A DNA stretch of 64,000 nucleotides from Nocardioides sp. (GCF_014360585.1 NZ_JACIXG010000008.1:1-64000); one strand, 5' to 3'; shown: positions 8,158 through 17,253, counted from the stretch's first letter. Made by a program: numbers and translations. Notes: generated by a model from the sequence alone, not told the origin.

Positions 8158-8180
8158 AATAGGGGACCTGTTCCTCTATT
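8158..8180. promoter_or_regulatory. Imperfect inverted repeat in a divergent promoter region
   Basis: AATAGGGGA (8158-8166) faces TCCTCTATT (8172-8180), matching at eight of nine positions across a 5-nt spacer. It lies between the divergent spermidine-synthase-like and MHYT genes, so it could be an operator for either. No regulator is assigned. Confidence 0.3.
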
Positions 8181-8321
8181 GTGACCTGCGCTACAGGGGC
8201 ACGATAGCCCGTTACGACTACCCCGAAGGATACCCCCCGGGGCATTCGCACCCGTCTCCAGATCCACTCCCGCCGATCCCCCACATTCCAGCCGGCGAGG
8301 AACGAGAGGAAGTCAGACAGC

Positions 8322-9503
8322 GTGACAACCATCGAAGAAGTCGCGATCGGGGCCTTCAGCCAACCCCTGGTCGGGATGTCATTCATCATCTCCGTTCTCG
8401 GATCGTGGGTCGGTCTGACCTGCGCGAGCCGCGCCCGCCGGGTGAACGGTGGCACCGGGTCCTGGCTCTGGCTCTTCGGTGCGGCCGCCTCCATCGGCGG
8501 CGGCGCGATCTGGTCGATGCATTTCATCGGCATGCTGGCCTTCGACAGCCACGTGGCGTACGCCTTGGACGTCGGCACCACCCTGATCTCGCTGGTGGTC
8601 GCCATCGCCGCTGCGATGGTCGGCATGCTGATCGCGACAGCTCTGCGCGGCAACGCGGGCTACATCGTCGGTGGTCTGGTCACCGGGGCCGGAGTCGGCG
8701 CGATGCACTACACCGGCATGTATGCCATGGACATGAGCGCCAAGATGGTCTGGAAGCCGACCATCGTCGTCATCTCCATCATCATCGCGCTGGTCGCCTC
8801 GGCGCTCGCGCTCTTCTTCACCTTCAACGTCTCCTCGCGGCTGATGCGCGTGGGCGCTGCCGTCATCATGGGCATCGGCGTATGCGTTATGCACTACACC
8901 GGCATGCTCGCCCTCGAGATCCACAGCTCGCCCGACGACAAGCTCGGACACGTGAGCGGCGCCGACCCGGTCTACCTGGCGATGCCGATCTTCGCGATCT
9001 CCGCCGGCATGCTGATCGTGATCGGCTTCGGCACCATGTTCGCGGGCATCAACGACGACCTCGAAGACCCCTGGACCCCGGAGCAGCGGGCCGGCTTCGA
9101 CGCCGGTTCACCTCAGCTGATGACGCAGGGTCAGGGCATGGGGCGGCCTCCCGTCCCCGGCCAGCCGCACGACCTGCTCCAGCAGCCGCGGCAGTCGCTC
9201 CAGCGGCTCCCCACGCGCCAGCCGGCCGCCTCCGGCAGCCCGCATGCGGGACAGCCCGCCGGCGAAGGCATCGGCAGCATGTTCGCCCAGCGCCCTCAGC
9301 GGCCGACCCAGCTGCGACCGCAGAACGGACGCTGGACACCTCGCCCCTACGCTCAGCAGCCCTCCGAGAGCCGCTCGGAGCCGCAGCCGGACCTGTTCAA
9401 CCGTCAGGGCGGCCAGCAGCCCGGCGGCGAAGCCGGCAACGAGCCGCAGCCGCGGCCGCAGCGCCCTCCGGGCTGGCTGCCGCCGCGCAACAACAACCTG
9501 TAG
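8322..9503 (+). CDS. MHYT-domain membrane sensor protein
   Basis: A 393-residue protein with seven predicted membrane helices in residues 1-250. It carries three MHYT-type motifs: MHFIGM (66-71), MHYTGM (128-133) and MHYTGM (190-195), which in this family are proposed to hold a metal (copper) and sense oxygen, CO or NO. Many MHYT proteins are fused to GGDEF/EAL or kinase domains; this one instead has a ~140-residue Pro/Gln/Arg-rich disordered tail and no output domain. It starts with GTG. How it would signal is unknown; the tail may bind a partner. Confidence 0.87.
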   Translation: MTTIEEVAIGAFSQPLVGMSFIISVLGSWVGLTCASRARRVNGGTGSWLWLFGAAASIGGGAIWSMHFIGMLAFDSHVAYALDVGTTLISLVVAIAAAMVGMLIATALRGNAGYIVGGLVTGAGVGAMHYTGMYAMDMSAKMVWKPTIVVISIIIALVASALALFFTFNVSSRLMRVGAAVIMGIGVCVMHYTGMLALEIHSSPDDKLGHVSGADPVYLAMPIFAISAGMLIVIGFGTMFAGINDDLEDPWTPEQRAGFDAGSPQLMTQGQGMGRPPVPGQPHDLLQQPRQSLQRLPTRQPAASGSPHAGQPAGEGIGSMFAQRPQRPTQLRPQNGRWTPRPYAQQPSESRSEPQPDLFNRQGGQQPGGEAGNEPQPRPQRPPGWLPPRNNNL

Positions 9504-9506
9504 ACG

Positions 9507-9542
9507 CGCGTCGGGGACAGGGGCGGTCGCCCCGGTCCCCGA
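9507..9542. terminator. Bidirectional hairpin between convergent genes
   Basis: CGTCGGGGAC (9507-9516) pairs with GTCCCCGACG (9533-9542), and GGGG/CCCC extends the stem inside. It is placed 4 nt after the MHYT stop and just before the glnE stop on the other strand, so it can end both transcripts. Confidence 0.75.
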
Positions 9543-9558
9543 CGATGTCTTTTTCGGC

Positions 9559-12534
9559 TCACTCCCAGAAGACACGCTCGACCACGCCGTGGGCGAGACG
9601 GGTCATCCGCAGGTAGTCGTTGACCAGCTCGTCGGTGGCGCCGGCCGGGTAGCCGAGGATGGCCGCCACGGCCTGCTGTTCCACCGGACCCGCGGGCAGG
9701 GAGTCCGCCGGGCGCCCGCGCGCGAGGGTGACGGCGTTGCGCACCCGGCTCACCATCCGCCACGCCGCGATGAGGGTCTCGGCGTCGTCCGCCTCGATCA
9801 GCGAGGCGTCGCGGGCAGCCTGGAGTGCCTCGACCGTCCGTGGTGTGCGCAGCCCCGGTACGGCGTAGGCGTGCCGCATCTGCAACAGCTGGGCTGTCCA
9901 CTCGATGTCGGCGAGGCCGCCACGGCCGAGCTTGAGGTGGGTGTTGGGGTCGGCGCCGCGCGGTAGCCGCTCGTGGTCCACGCGGCCCTTGATTCGACGC
10001 ACCTCGATGATGTCGTCCTCGCTCAGCCCGCCCTCGGGATAGCGCAGCGGGTCGATCATCTCGATGAACGCCTCACGCACCTTCGGGTCGCCGACGACCG
10101 CGTCCGCGCGCAGCAGCGCCTGCGACTCCCAGATACCCGACCACTTGGCGTAGTAGGCGGCGTACGCAGGCAGGGTCCGCACCAGCGCGCCCTGCCGTCC
10201 CTCGGGGCGCAGGTCCGCGTCGATCTCCAGAGGCGGGTCGGCACCCGGGAGGGCGAGCAGCCGGCGCAGGTCGGCGAGGACCTTGAGCGCGAACTGGGTC
10301 GCCTCGCCAGGATCCGCGCCCTCGACCGGCTGATGGACGAAGAGCACGTCGGCGTCGGAGGCGTAGGAGAGCTCGAACCCGCCGTAGCGGCCCATCGCGA
10401 CGATGGCGATCCGCGTCGGCGGCCCGTCGATCCCGCGCCTGGCGACCTCGTCGGCCACGACCGTGCGCAACGATGCCTCGAGGGTGGCGTCGGTCAGCCT
10501 GGACAGCGCGGCGCCGATCGTGTCGATCCCGGCTTCGCCGAGGAGCTCAGCGGCCGAGATCCGGAACAGCTCGCGTCGACGGATGGCCCGGATGTGGCGT
10601 ACGGCCTCCTCCGCGGAGGAGGTGGTGCGGCGACGCGCAGCGCGGGCGACCATCTCGTCGGTCAGCGCCTCGGCCGACAGCGGCGCCAGGTCGTGGCCCA
10701 GCAGGCGCAGCGCCTCGGGCTCCCGTTCGAGCAGCGCGGTGGTGTAGCGAGAGGTGGACAGGATCGTGGCGAAGTGCTGCGCGACCGACCCCTCGTCACG
10801 CAGGGAGCGCAGATACCAGGGCGTGACCCCGAGCGCGTCGGAGATGCGGCGGAACCCGAAGAGCCCGGCGTCGGGATCGGAACCCTCGGAGAGCCATTGC
10901 AGCATCACCGGCAGCAGCGCGCGCTGCAGCGCGGCCCGGCGGGACACACCCGTCGTGAGTGCTTCCAGGTGTCGCAGCGCCGCCTTGGGGTCGGCGTAGC
11001 CCAGCGCGGTCAGCCGCTCCTCGGCAGCCTTCGTCGACAGGTGGACCTGCCCCGAGGGGATCCGGGCGACCGCGTCGAGGAGCGGACGGTAGAAGAGCTT
11101 CTCGTGGAGGCGGCGTACCTCGATCCGCTGGTGGCCCCACTCCTTCTTCAGCCGCACCACCGGATCGCGCAGGTAGCCCAGCGAGCGCGCGAGCCAGCGA
11201 AGCGACGCCTCGTCGTCGGGGACGACATGGGTGCGCCGGAGCCGGCGGAGCTGGAGCCGGTGCTCCATCCGCCGCAGGAACGCGTACGCCTCGTGCATGG
11301 CCTCGCCGTCCTCACGGCCGACGTAGCCGGCGCGGGTCAGCGCCGCGAGCGCGGAGAGCGTGGTCGGCTCGCGGATCCCGGTGTCGGCGCGGCCGTGGAC
11401 CAGCTGCAGCAGCTGAACGGCGAACTCCACGTCCCGCAGCCCGCCGGCACCGAGCTTGAGCTCACGGTCGGCCTCCTTGGACGGGATGTGAGCGATGACC
11501 CGGCGTCGCATCGCCTGGGTGTCGGTGACGAAGCCGTCGCGATCGGCGGCCTTCCAGACGAACGGGTTGACCGCGTCGACGTACGCCTGGCCCAGCTCGA
11601 GGTCCCCCGCGGCCGGGCGGGCCTTGAGCAGCGCCTGGAACTCCCAGGTGCTCGCCCAGCGCTCGTAGTAACCGACGTGGCCGGTGACCGTGCGCGAGAG
11701 CACGCCCGCCTTCCCCTCGGGGCGCAACGCCGCGTCGACGGGCCAGATCGTGCCCTCGCCGGTGTGGGCCGAGCAGACGTGGATCAGGTTGCTGGCGAGC
11801 TGGGTGGCGACCCGCAGCGAGACGTCTTCGGCGACCCCTTCGGCCGCCTCGTGGACGAAGATCACGTCGACATCGGAGACGTAGTTGAGCTCGTGGCCAC
11901 CGCACTTGCCCATCGCGATGACGGCCAGCCGGACGGCCTGCGCTTCCTCCTCCCCCAGCCGCGCTCGGGCGACCGCCAACGCGGCATCGAGGGTGCCGCA
12001 GGCCAGGTCGGAGAGCTCGGCGGCGACGTCGTCGACCGGGAGCTGGTGGGCCAGGTCACGGGCGGCGAGCCGGAGCAGCCAGCGGCGGTACTCGACCCGC
12101 AGCGCGTCGACCGCCTCCGCGTCCGGGACCGTGGCCACCGGGCACTCATCTGCCGGCTTCGCACCGACCGCCTCGAGCAGCGACGCCCGGAAGACGTACG
12201 CCGCCGGCCTGGTCGTGCCGAGGGTCGGGTCCGCAAGCTCGCGCCAGTGATCGGGGTGGCGAGCCAGGTGATCGGCCAGCGCCGGCGAGGCGCCGAGCAC
12301 CGAGACCAGCCGCATCGCGGTCCCCTCGTCGGCGGCGAGCTCCTCGACGAAGCCGTCTCCCTGGGACTCGGCGAGCACGACCAGACCGGCCAACGCCTCG
12401 TCCGGGTCGGCGGCGCGGCTCAGGATCGCCAACAGCTCCTCGGCGCCAGGGCCGAGACCGGCCAGATCCGCCAAGGCCGCATCCGGGTCGTTGAAGCCGA
12501 GCCGGAGCAGCTCGCCCTTGCCTGGCAACGTCAT
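9559..12534 (-). CDS. glnE: Bifunctional glutamine synthetase adenylyltransferase/deadenylyltransferase
   Basis: About 990 residues, normal for actinobacterial GlnE. It has the two-fold architecture of nucleotidyltransferase domains: an N-terminal deadenylylase half with GKCGGHELNYVSDVDV and a C-terminal adenylylase half with GRYGGFELSYASDADV, each with the D-x-D metal pair, each followed by a GlnD-type helical segment with the GLRDVEF or GLADIEW signature. It adds or removes AMP on glutamine synthetase according to nitrogen status. The ATG at 12534 (MTLPGKGELLRLGF) is preferred to the GTG at 12564, but neither has a clear ribosome site. It lies near glnA2 as in mycobacteria. Confidence 0.95.
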   Translation of the reverse strand: MTLPGKGELLRLGFNDPDAALADLAGLGPGAEELLAILSRAADPDEALAGLVVLAESQGDGFVEELAADEGTAMRLVSVLGASPALADHLARHPDHWRELADPTLGTTRPAAYVFRASLLEAVGAKPADECPVATVPDAEAVDALRVEYRRWLLRLAARDLAHQLPVDDVAAELSDLACGTLDAALAVARARLGEEEAQAVRLAVIAMGKCGGHELNYVSDVDVIFVHEAAEGVAEDVSLRVATQLASNLIHVCSAHTGEGTIWPVDAALRPEGKAGVLSRTVTGHVGYYERWASTWEFQALLKARPAAGDLELGQAYVDAVNPFVWKAADRDGFVTDTQAMRRRVIAHIPSKEADRELKLGAGGLRDVEFAVQLLQLVHGRADTGIREPTTLSALAALTRAGYVGREDGEAMHEAYAFLRRMEHRLQLRRLRRTHVVPDDEASLRWLARSLGYLRDPVVRLKKEWGHQRIEVRRLHEKLFYRPLLDAVARIPSGQVHLSTKAAEERLTALGYADPKAALRHLEALTTGVSRRAALQRALLPVMLQWLSEGSDPDAGLFGFRRISDALGVTPWYLRSLRDEGSVAQHFATILSTSRYTTALLEREPEALRLLGHDLAPLSAEALTDEMVARAARRRTTSSAEEAVRHIRAIRRRELFRISAAELLGEAGIDTIGAALSRLTDATLEASLRTVVADEVARRGIDGPPTRIAIVAMGRYGGFELSYASDADVLFVHQPVEGADPGEATQFALKVLADLRRLLALPGADPPLEIDADLRPEGRQGALVRTLPAYAAYYAKWSGIWESQALLRADAVVGDPKVREAFIEMIDPLRYPEGGLSEDDIIEVRRIKGRVDHERLPRGADPNTHLKLGRGGLADIEWTAQLLQMRHAYAVPGLRTPRTVEALQAARDASLIEADDAETLIAAWRMVSRVRNAVTLARGRPADSLPAGPVEQQAVAAILGYPAGATDELVNDYLRMTRLAHGVVERVFWE

Positions 12535-12584
12535 GGACCCGATTCTGTCACTCGACGTTCTCACGCAGCAGGCGCAGGGTTACT

Positions 12585-13382
12585 TCACGCGCTCCAGGGC
12601 CGCGGAGCCGGGATGACACCGCCACGGGTGCCGCCCGGGGCGACGGCGGCGGCGCGCTCGCGGACCAGGCGGGCGAAGCCGTAGGCCAACGGCTGCCAGG
12701 TCTTGATGAGCTCGTTCTCGGCGAAGGTGGCCGTCGCGACCACGTCGTCGACGCTGCGTCCGATCTGCTCGAGCTCGTCGGTGGACTCCTCGGCCCACAC
12801 GGCGACCCCGGCGGCGTCGACCTCGGGGTGGAACTGCACGCCCCACACGGTCGGCGCGAGACGGGCGGCCTGGACCTGCCCGTCGATCGAGCTGGCCAGC
12901 TTGACGGCGCCCTCGGGAAGCTCGCCGACGATGTCGCGGTGCCAGTGCATGGCGCGGTCGTCGCCCGCCAGCAGCCGCATCAGCGGATCGAAGAGCACCT
13001 CGGGCTCCCAGGTCACCTGGCGAACGCCGACGGTGAGCCCGAACGGACTGCGTTCCACCGACCCTCCGAGAGCCATCGCAGCCAGCTGATGGCCCAGGCA
13101 GATCCCGAGCGTCGGGATGCCCGCCTCGGCCGCCTGAGCGATCCGCTCGCGGGTGACCTGCAGCCAGGGGTGCTCGTCGTCGGCGTCGGCGTCCATCGAG
13201 CCGCCCATGACGAGCAGCCCCGAGTAGGAGGCGTCGAGCGACGAGAGCTGCGGAATCGGTTCGGCGTACGCCTTGCAGACGTCGACGCACATGCCCGCCT
13301 CGGCCAGCCAATGGCCGAACAAAGTCGGCGGAACTGTCTCCTCGTGCTGAATCACAAGCACCCTGGGAAGACTCAACGACAT
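12585..13382 (-). CDS. Class I glutamine amidotransferase-like protein
   Basis: A 265-residue stand-alone class I amidotransferase (GuaA-like/PuuD-like). The triad is visible: Cys95 in GICLGHQ, His185 and Glu187 in VQFHPEV. The oxyanion segment is VMGGSMDADA. Such proteins can release ammonia from glutamine or hydrolyse gamma-glutamyl bonds. Lying between glnE and glnA2, a role in glutamine or gamma-glutamyl metabolism is reasonable, but this is inference. I start at the ATG of MSLSLPRVLV; an in-frame ATG three codons earlier is possible. Confidence 0.87.
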   Translation of the reverse strand: MSLSLPRVLVIQHEETVPPTLFGHWLAEAGMCVDVCKAYAEPIPQLSSLDASYSGLLVMGGSMDADADDEHPWLQVTRERIAQAAEAGIPTLGICLGHQLAAMALGGSVERSPFGLTVGVRQVTWEPEVLFDPLMRLLAGDDRAMHWHRDIVGELPEGAVKLASSIDGQVQAARLAPTVWGVQFHPEVDAAGVAVWAEESTDELEQIGRSVDDVVATATFAENELIKTWQPLAYGFARLVRERAAAVAPGGTRGGVIPAPRPWSA

Positions 13383-13505
13383 CACTCCCACTCTCCCGTT
13401 CGAACCAGTGTGGCACCACCGGATCGGAAGTGTGGAATCGCCCCTTTAAGAGGTTGTCGACGCAACTTCTTTCGCCCGAACCCGCGGGGAGCCGTGGATC
13501 TGGGC

Positions 13506-14843
13506 TCAGATGACCGGCAGCATCCTGGCGCGCTCGAAGTCGGTCACCTGCTCGCGGTAGGCGGCCCACTCGGCGCGCTTGTTGCGCAGGAAGAAGTCGA
13601 AGACGTGCTCGCCAAGCGTCTCGGCGAGCAGCTCGGAGTCCTCAGCCATCCCGATCGCCTCGTCGAGGTTCTCCGGCAGCGGGTCGATGCCGAGGCTCTT
13701 GCGCTCACGCTCGGTGAGCGCCCACACGTCGTCCTCCGCCTCGCGAGGCAGCTCGTAGCCCTCCTCGATGCCCTTCATGCCTGCCGCCAGGATCACGGCG
13801 AAGGCGAGGTAGGGGTTGCAGGCGGCGTCCAGGGTCCTGACCTCGATGCGGGTCGACTGGCCCTTGAGCGGCTTGTACATCGGCACCCGAACCAGCGCGG
13901 ATCGGTTGTTGTGGCCCCACGCGACGTGAGCCGGCGCCTCTCCCCCGCCGATCAGGCGCTTGTAGGAGTTGACCCACTGGTTGGTGACCGCGGTGATCTC
14001 CGGGGCGTGCCGGAGCACACCGCCGATGAAGCTGCGGCCGGTCTTGGAGAGCTGGTATTCGGCACCCGGCTCGTAGAAGGCGTTGGCATCGCCCTCGAAC
14101 AGGCTCACGTGGGTGTGCATGCCCGAGCCCGGGTGCTCGGTGAACGGCTTGGGCATGAAGCTCGCCCAGATGCCCTGGCTCAGCGCGACCTCACGGACGA
14201 CGGTGCGGAAGGTCATGATGTTGTCGGCGGTGCTGAGCGCGTCGGCGTAGCGCAGGTCGATCTCGTTCTGGCCGGGGCCGCCCTCGTGGTGGCTGTACTC
14301 CACCGAGATCCCCATCGCCTCCAGCATCGTGATCGCCTCGCGCCGGAAGTCGGCGCCCATCGACTGGGCGGTGTGGTCGAAGTATCCGCTGGAGTCGACC
14401 GGGACCGGCTCGGCGCCGCCGACCGGCTTGTCCTTGAAGAGGTAGAACTCGATCTCGGGGTGCGTGTAGAAGGTGAAGCCCTTCTCCGCCGCGTTCGACA
14501 GGGTCCGCTTGAGCACGTAGCGCGGGTCCGCATAGGACGGCGACCCGTCGGGCATCACGATGTCGCAGAACATCCGCCCGGTGGACGGGCCGTCCGTACG
14601 CCACGGCAGGATCTGGAACGTGCTCGGATCCGGCAGCGCCAGCATGTCGGCCTCGGTCACCCGGGCGAACCCCTCGATCGCGCTGCCGTCGAAGCCGATG
14701 CCCTCAGCGAAGGCGCTCTCGAGCTCGGCCGGAGCGACCGCGACCGACTTCAGATAGCCGAGCACGTCGGTGAACCAAAGTCGCACGAAACGTACGTCTC
14801 GCTCTTCGAGTGCCCGGAGCACGAAGTCCTGTTGCTTGCCCAT
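13506..14843 (-). CDS. glnA2: Type I glutamine synthetase, GlnA2-like
   Basis: A 445-residue GSI of the alpha class, matching GlnA2 of actinobacteria in length. It begins MGKQQDFVLRALEERDVRFV and has the Mg and ATP signature regions: GFDGSAIEGF, EIEFYLF, NHQ-like EGGPGQNEIDL, HVSLFEG and the NNRSALVRVP loop. The tyrosine of the NLYDLP adenylylation loop in beta-class enzymes is missing; the matching region reads DPLPENLDEAI. So GlnE next door should regulate a GlnA1 elsewhere rather than this protein. It could make glutamine or, as for some actinobacterial GlnA paralogues, gamma-glutamyl polyamines. Confidence 0.93.
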   Translation of the reverse strand: MGKQQDFVLRALEERDVRFVRLWFTDVLGYLKSVAVAPAELESAFAEGIGFDGSAIEGFARVTEADMLALPDPSTFQILPWRTDGPSTGRMFCDIVMPDGSPSYADPRYVLKRTLSNAAEKGFTFYTHPEIEFYLFKDKPVGGAEPVPVDSSGYFDHTAQSMGADFRREAITMLEAMGISVEYSHHEGGPGQNEIDLRYADALSTADNIMTFRTVVREVALSQGIWASFMPKPFTEHPGSGMHTHVSLFEGDANAFYEPGAEYQLSKTGRSFIGGVLRHAPEITAVTNQWVNSYKRLIGGGEAPAHVAWGHNNRSALVRVPMYKPLKGQSTRIEVRTLDAACNPYLAFAVILAAGMKGIEEGYELPREAEDDVWALTERERKSLGIDPLPENLDEAIGMAEDSELLAETLGEHVFDFFLRNKRAEWAAYREQVTDFERARMLPVI

Positions 14844-14892
14844 GCGTGAACACTAACGCTCCCGCGTGACGGCCGGGATCACCACACTGGGC

Positions 14893-15084
14893 TCAGCGTC
14901 CGGGGCCCCTGAAGACGGAGATCACCAGGGCCACTCCGAACCCCGCCAGGCCCGCGCCGATGACCGACCAGGCGGTGCTCGTGCCGCCGTCACCGAGATA
15001 ACCCATACCGGTCAGAGCCAGCGCCCCGCCGGCCAGGAGGAGCACAGCGGCCACCAGGAGACTCAGAGCCTTACCCACAGTCAT
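14893..15084 (-). CDS. Small two-helix membrane protein
   Basis: A 63-residue protein with two hydrophobic helices (about residues 5-27 and 37-57) joined by a glycine-rich turn, ending FRGPGR. It starts at an ATG 11 nt downstream of the stop of the preceding 249-residue membrane protein, so it is probably part of the SatD operon. I do not recognise a family. Confidence 0.6.
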   Translation of the reverse strand: MTVGKALSLLVAAVLLLAGGALALTGMGYLGDGGTSTAWSVIGAGLAGFGVALVISVFRGPGR

Positions 15085-15095
15085 GACACCGCAAT

Positions 15096-15845
15096 CTAGG
15101 TGATGACCAGGGCGAGGGTCACCAGCGCGGTCATCCAGGAGACGAAGCTGCCGACCAGGAAGTACTCGGTCACGTCGTTGATGCTCGGCCCCTCGCTCTC
15201 GGCGCGGAACGACTGCAGCTCGGGCCAGCGGATCAGGCTCTTCGCCGCGACCACCAGACCAGCCGCGGCGAGACTGCCGGTGAGACCGAGCCCGAAGATC
15301 GTCAACCGCTCGAGCGGCCCCAGGAGCCGGCCGCCCTTGAGATTGTTGCCGGCGACGCCGTCGAGCGGGTTGGCGACCTTGGTGACGTCGAGGACCAGCT
15401 GCACCACGACGTTGCCCGTCGAGATCTGGACCACCAGGCCACCGAAGGCGAGCAGCACCGCCTCGGGACGCGCCGCCTCGACCCAAACCCAGGGCGCCTG
15501 CTCTGCCCAAGCGGCGACCGGACCGGCGACCTCACCGGCCACCGGCGCCAGCAGGATCCCGAGGAAGACCGCCGCGCCCAGCAGCGCCAACGGGACCCCG
15601 GGGCGGGGGTTCTTGTCGACGCCTTGCGGCGGGTGGGCCAGGAAGCCCCACAGCACGGCGATCCCGGCGATCACGATCACCGCCGCCAGGTCACCTCCGA
15701 AGAGGGCCGAGAGCAGGCCGAAGGTGATCACCACCACTGCCCCGATCGCCTCGGGGACCCAGCGGATCCGCTTGAGCGGATCGAGGAGGGAGTGGGCGAA
15801 GTCGACCGTGCCGATTCCGATCAGCAGCAGAGCGATCCAGCTCAT
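15096..15845 (-). CDS. Polytopic membrane protein in the SatD operon
   Basis: A 249-residue protein with about seven membrane helices, starting MSWIALLLIGIGTVDFAHSL and ending VSWMTALVTLALVIT. Its ATG overlaps the TGA of the SatD gene (ATGA), so the two are translationally coupled. SatD-family proteins are commonly followed by a membrane protein of the DUF3307 type; this may be such a partner, but I cannot confirm the family. The conserved-looking loop EYFLVGSFVSW near the C-terminus would be a useful marker. Confidence 0.7.
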   Translation of the reverse strand: MSWIALLLIGIGTVDFAHSLLDPLKRIRWVPEAIGAVVVITFGLLSALFGGDLAAVIVIAGIAVLWGFLAHPPQGVDKNPRPGVPLALLGAAVFLGILLAPVAGEVAGPVAAWAEQAPWVWVEAARPEAVLLAFGGLVVQISTGNVVVQLVLDVTKVANPLDGVAGNNLKGGRLLGPLERLTIFGLGLTGSLAAAGLVVAAKSLIRWPELQSFRAESEGPSINDVTEYFLVGSFVSWMTALVTLALVIT

Positions 15846-16477
15846 CGCACATCTCCCAGAAGCTCGTCGGCACGCACGATCACGGCGATCCCGTCGCGAC
15901 GGATGCGCTGGGAGACCGCGGAGGGGGTGATGTCGAGCTTGGCGGCGATGGCCTTCTGAGACATGGCGGAGAGCATGCCAGAAAGCACCGACACCGAGGA
16001 GAGGTCCAGGCGGGAGAAGAGCTCGTCGCGCGAGATCAGCGCGGCGTTGACGGCAGCCGGATCCGGCCCGCCCGCCCTCTCCGCGGGCTGATACCAGGTC
16101 CGTACGCTGCGAGAGGCTGCCTTGCTCGCGGCGTCCTCCGCCGTCTCGATCGCAGCCCGTGCCACCCACCAGCCTTCCCCGTCCTCGACCCGGGGATCGT
16201 CACGGAGCACGCGCGTCTCGCCCCAGCCGATGCCGTGACGGATGTCCACGACCGGGGCGAGCGCGATCCGCAGCCTGAACGCCGCCTGGATCGCGGCTCC
16301 CACCGTCTCGAACGCACCCTGGAACTCGTCGCCCACGGTGATCCGCAGCGGCGTGACCGGTCGCCACTCCCGGTTGATCATCTCGATGTGGTCGGCGAAC
16401 GCCTCGTGGACCCGCGCACGGTCGGACGTGGTGCGCGAGCCCACGAGGTCACCGATGACGGTCGCTACGGCAGACAT
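15842..16477 (-). CDS. SatD family protein with C-terminal helix-turn-helix
   Basis: A 211-residue protein starting MSAVATVIGDLVGSR, the typical SatD opening, followed by VTPLRITVGDEFQGAF. SatD was named from an acid-tolerance operon of Streptococcus mutans and has no proven biochemical role. Residues ~170-197 (SQKAIAAKLDITPSAVSQRI) form a clear HTH, so it may bind DNA. Two CTTCA-N11-TGAAG palindromes stand immediately upstream, consistent with autoregulation. It is the first gene of an operon with two membrane proteins. Confidence 0.82.
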   Translation of the reverse strand: MSAVATVIGDLVGSRTTSDRARVHEAFADHIEMINREWRPVTPLRITVGDEFQGAFETVGAAIQAAFRLRIALAPVVDIRHGIGWGETRVLRDDPRVEDGEGWWVARAAIETAEDAASKAASRSVRTWYQPAERAGGPDPAAVNAALISRDELFSRLDLSSVSVLSGMLSAMSQKAIAAKLDITPSAVSQRIRRDGIAVIVRADELLGDVR

Positions 16478-16490
16478 ATGAAGATCTTAC

Positions 16491-16539
16491 CTTCATTTTG
16501 AACAGATGAAGTTAATATCTTCATTTTGCAGAAGTGAAG
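16491..16539. promoter_or_regulatory. Tandem operator: two CTTCA-N11-TGAAG palindromes
   Basis: Two 21-bp sites, 16491-16511 and 16519-16539, share CTTCATTTTG at one end and TGAAG at the other; their starts are 28 bp apart. They lie 14-62 nt upstream of the SatD start codon in an AT-rich patch that must be its promoter. The likely binder is the HTH of SatD itself (inference). Confidence 0.6.
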
Positions 16540-16559
16540 CGATGCCCGCCACCTCGACG

Positions 16560-17189
16560 TCAAGAAGCGGTCATCACGGCCACCCCCGGGCCCGTGAGCT
16601 CGCCCGGCTCCACCGGGCGGCCGGACAACGCGAGCACGAGCGCGATCGCGGTCCCCCGCACCTCCGGGCCGTCCCCGATCACCGTGTCGGCATCGGTGGC
16701 CACCAGACGTGCGCGCTGGGCTCGCTCCTTGCCACCGCCCCACTTCTGCGACGTCCTGGCCAGGTAGCGCACCGCCATCAGTACGTGCTCGACCGGATAG
16801 TCGCGCCGCAAGCCCAGCGGCCGCCGGATGTCCTCGCCATGGGCGAACTCCTCGACCAGGCGGGTGGCGAGCGGGGCCGGCGGGGTCGCCGTCCGACCGG
16901 CGACCCGGCTGAACGCCGCCAAGGTCTCGGCCGGAACCTCGGCGCGCTCCCGGTCGACACCGATCTGGTTGTCCCGGTCGAAGTCGCCACCGGCGGCGAT
17001 CATGCGGCGTACGAACCCCAGCCGTGTCGTGGACGCGACATCGATCATGTGGGCGAGCACGTCGTGCACGCTCCAGCCGACGCACAGCGAAGGCGTCGCC
17101 CACTGGGCGGGGGCGATCATCTCCAGATCGCTGATCAACGCCCGGCGTTCGGCATGCACTACGGCCCAGACCGCGCTCTTGGACGACAT
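16560..17189 (-). CDS. Maleylpyruvate isomerase / DinB-fold family protein
   Basis: A 209-residue protein of the actinobacterial maleylpyruvate-isomerase-like family (TIGR03083). The N-terminal four-helix part has ERRALISDLEMIAPAQW, then VGWSVHDVLAHMIDVA with the metal-binding histidines of the DinB fold, and HGEDIRRPLG with another histidine. Family members use mycothiol as cofactor or are of unknown function. I start at MSSKSAVWAV (17189); the frame runs further upstream without support. It follows a MerR gene but is separated from it by a strong palindrome. Confidence 0.8.
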   Translation of the reverse strand: MSSKSAVWAVVHAERRALISDLEMIAPAQWATPSLCVGWSVHDVLAHMIDVASTTRLGFVRRMIAAGGDFDRDNQIGVDRERAEVPAETLAAFSRVAGRTATPPAPLATRLVEEFAHGEDIRRPLGLRRDYPVEHVLMAVRYLARTSQKWGGGKERAQRARLVATDADTVIGDGPEVRGTAIALVLALSGRPVEPGELTGPGVAVMTAS

Positions 17190-17253
17190 GTCCCGGACGC
17201 TACCGCTGCTCGACGCTCCGCGCCCCCGCATTCATCGCCCGACCCGCCAAATC

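Noticed and set aside
9973-12684. 903-codon open frame antisense to glnE
   Set aside because: glnE is unmistakable on the minus strand; the antisense protein has the Arg/Gly/Gln-rich look of shadow frames.
12580-13569. 329-codon minus-strand frame overlapping the amidotransferase
   Set aside because: The overlapping amidotransferase frame has the complete Cys-His-Glu triad; this one has no domain pattern.
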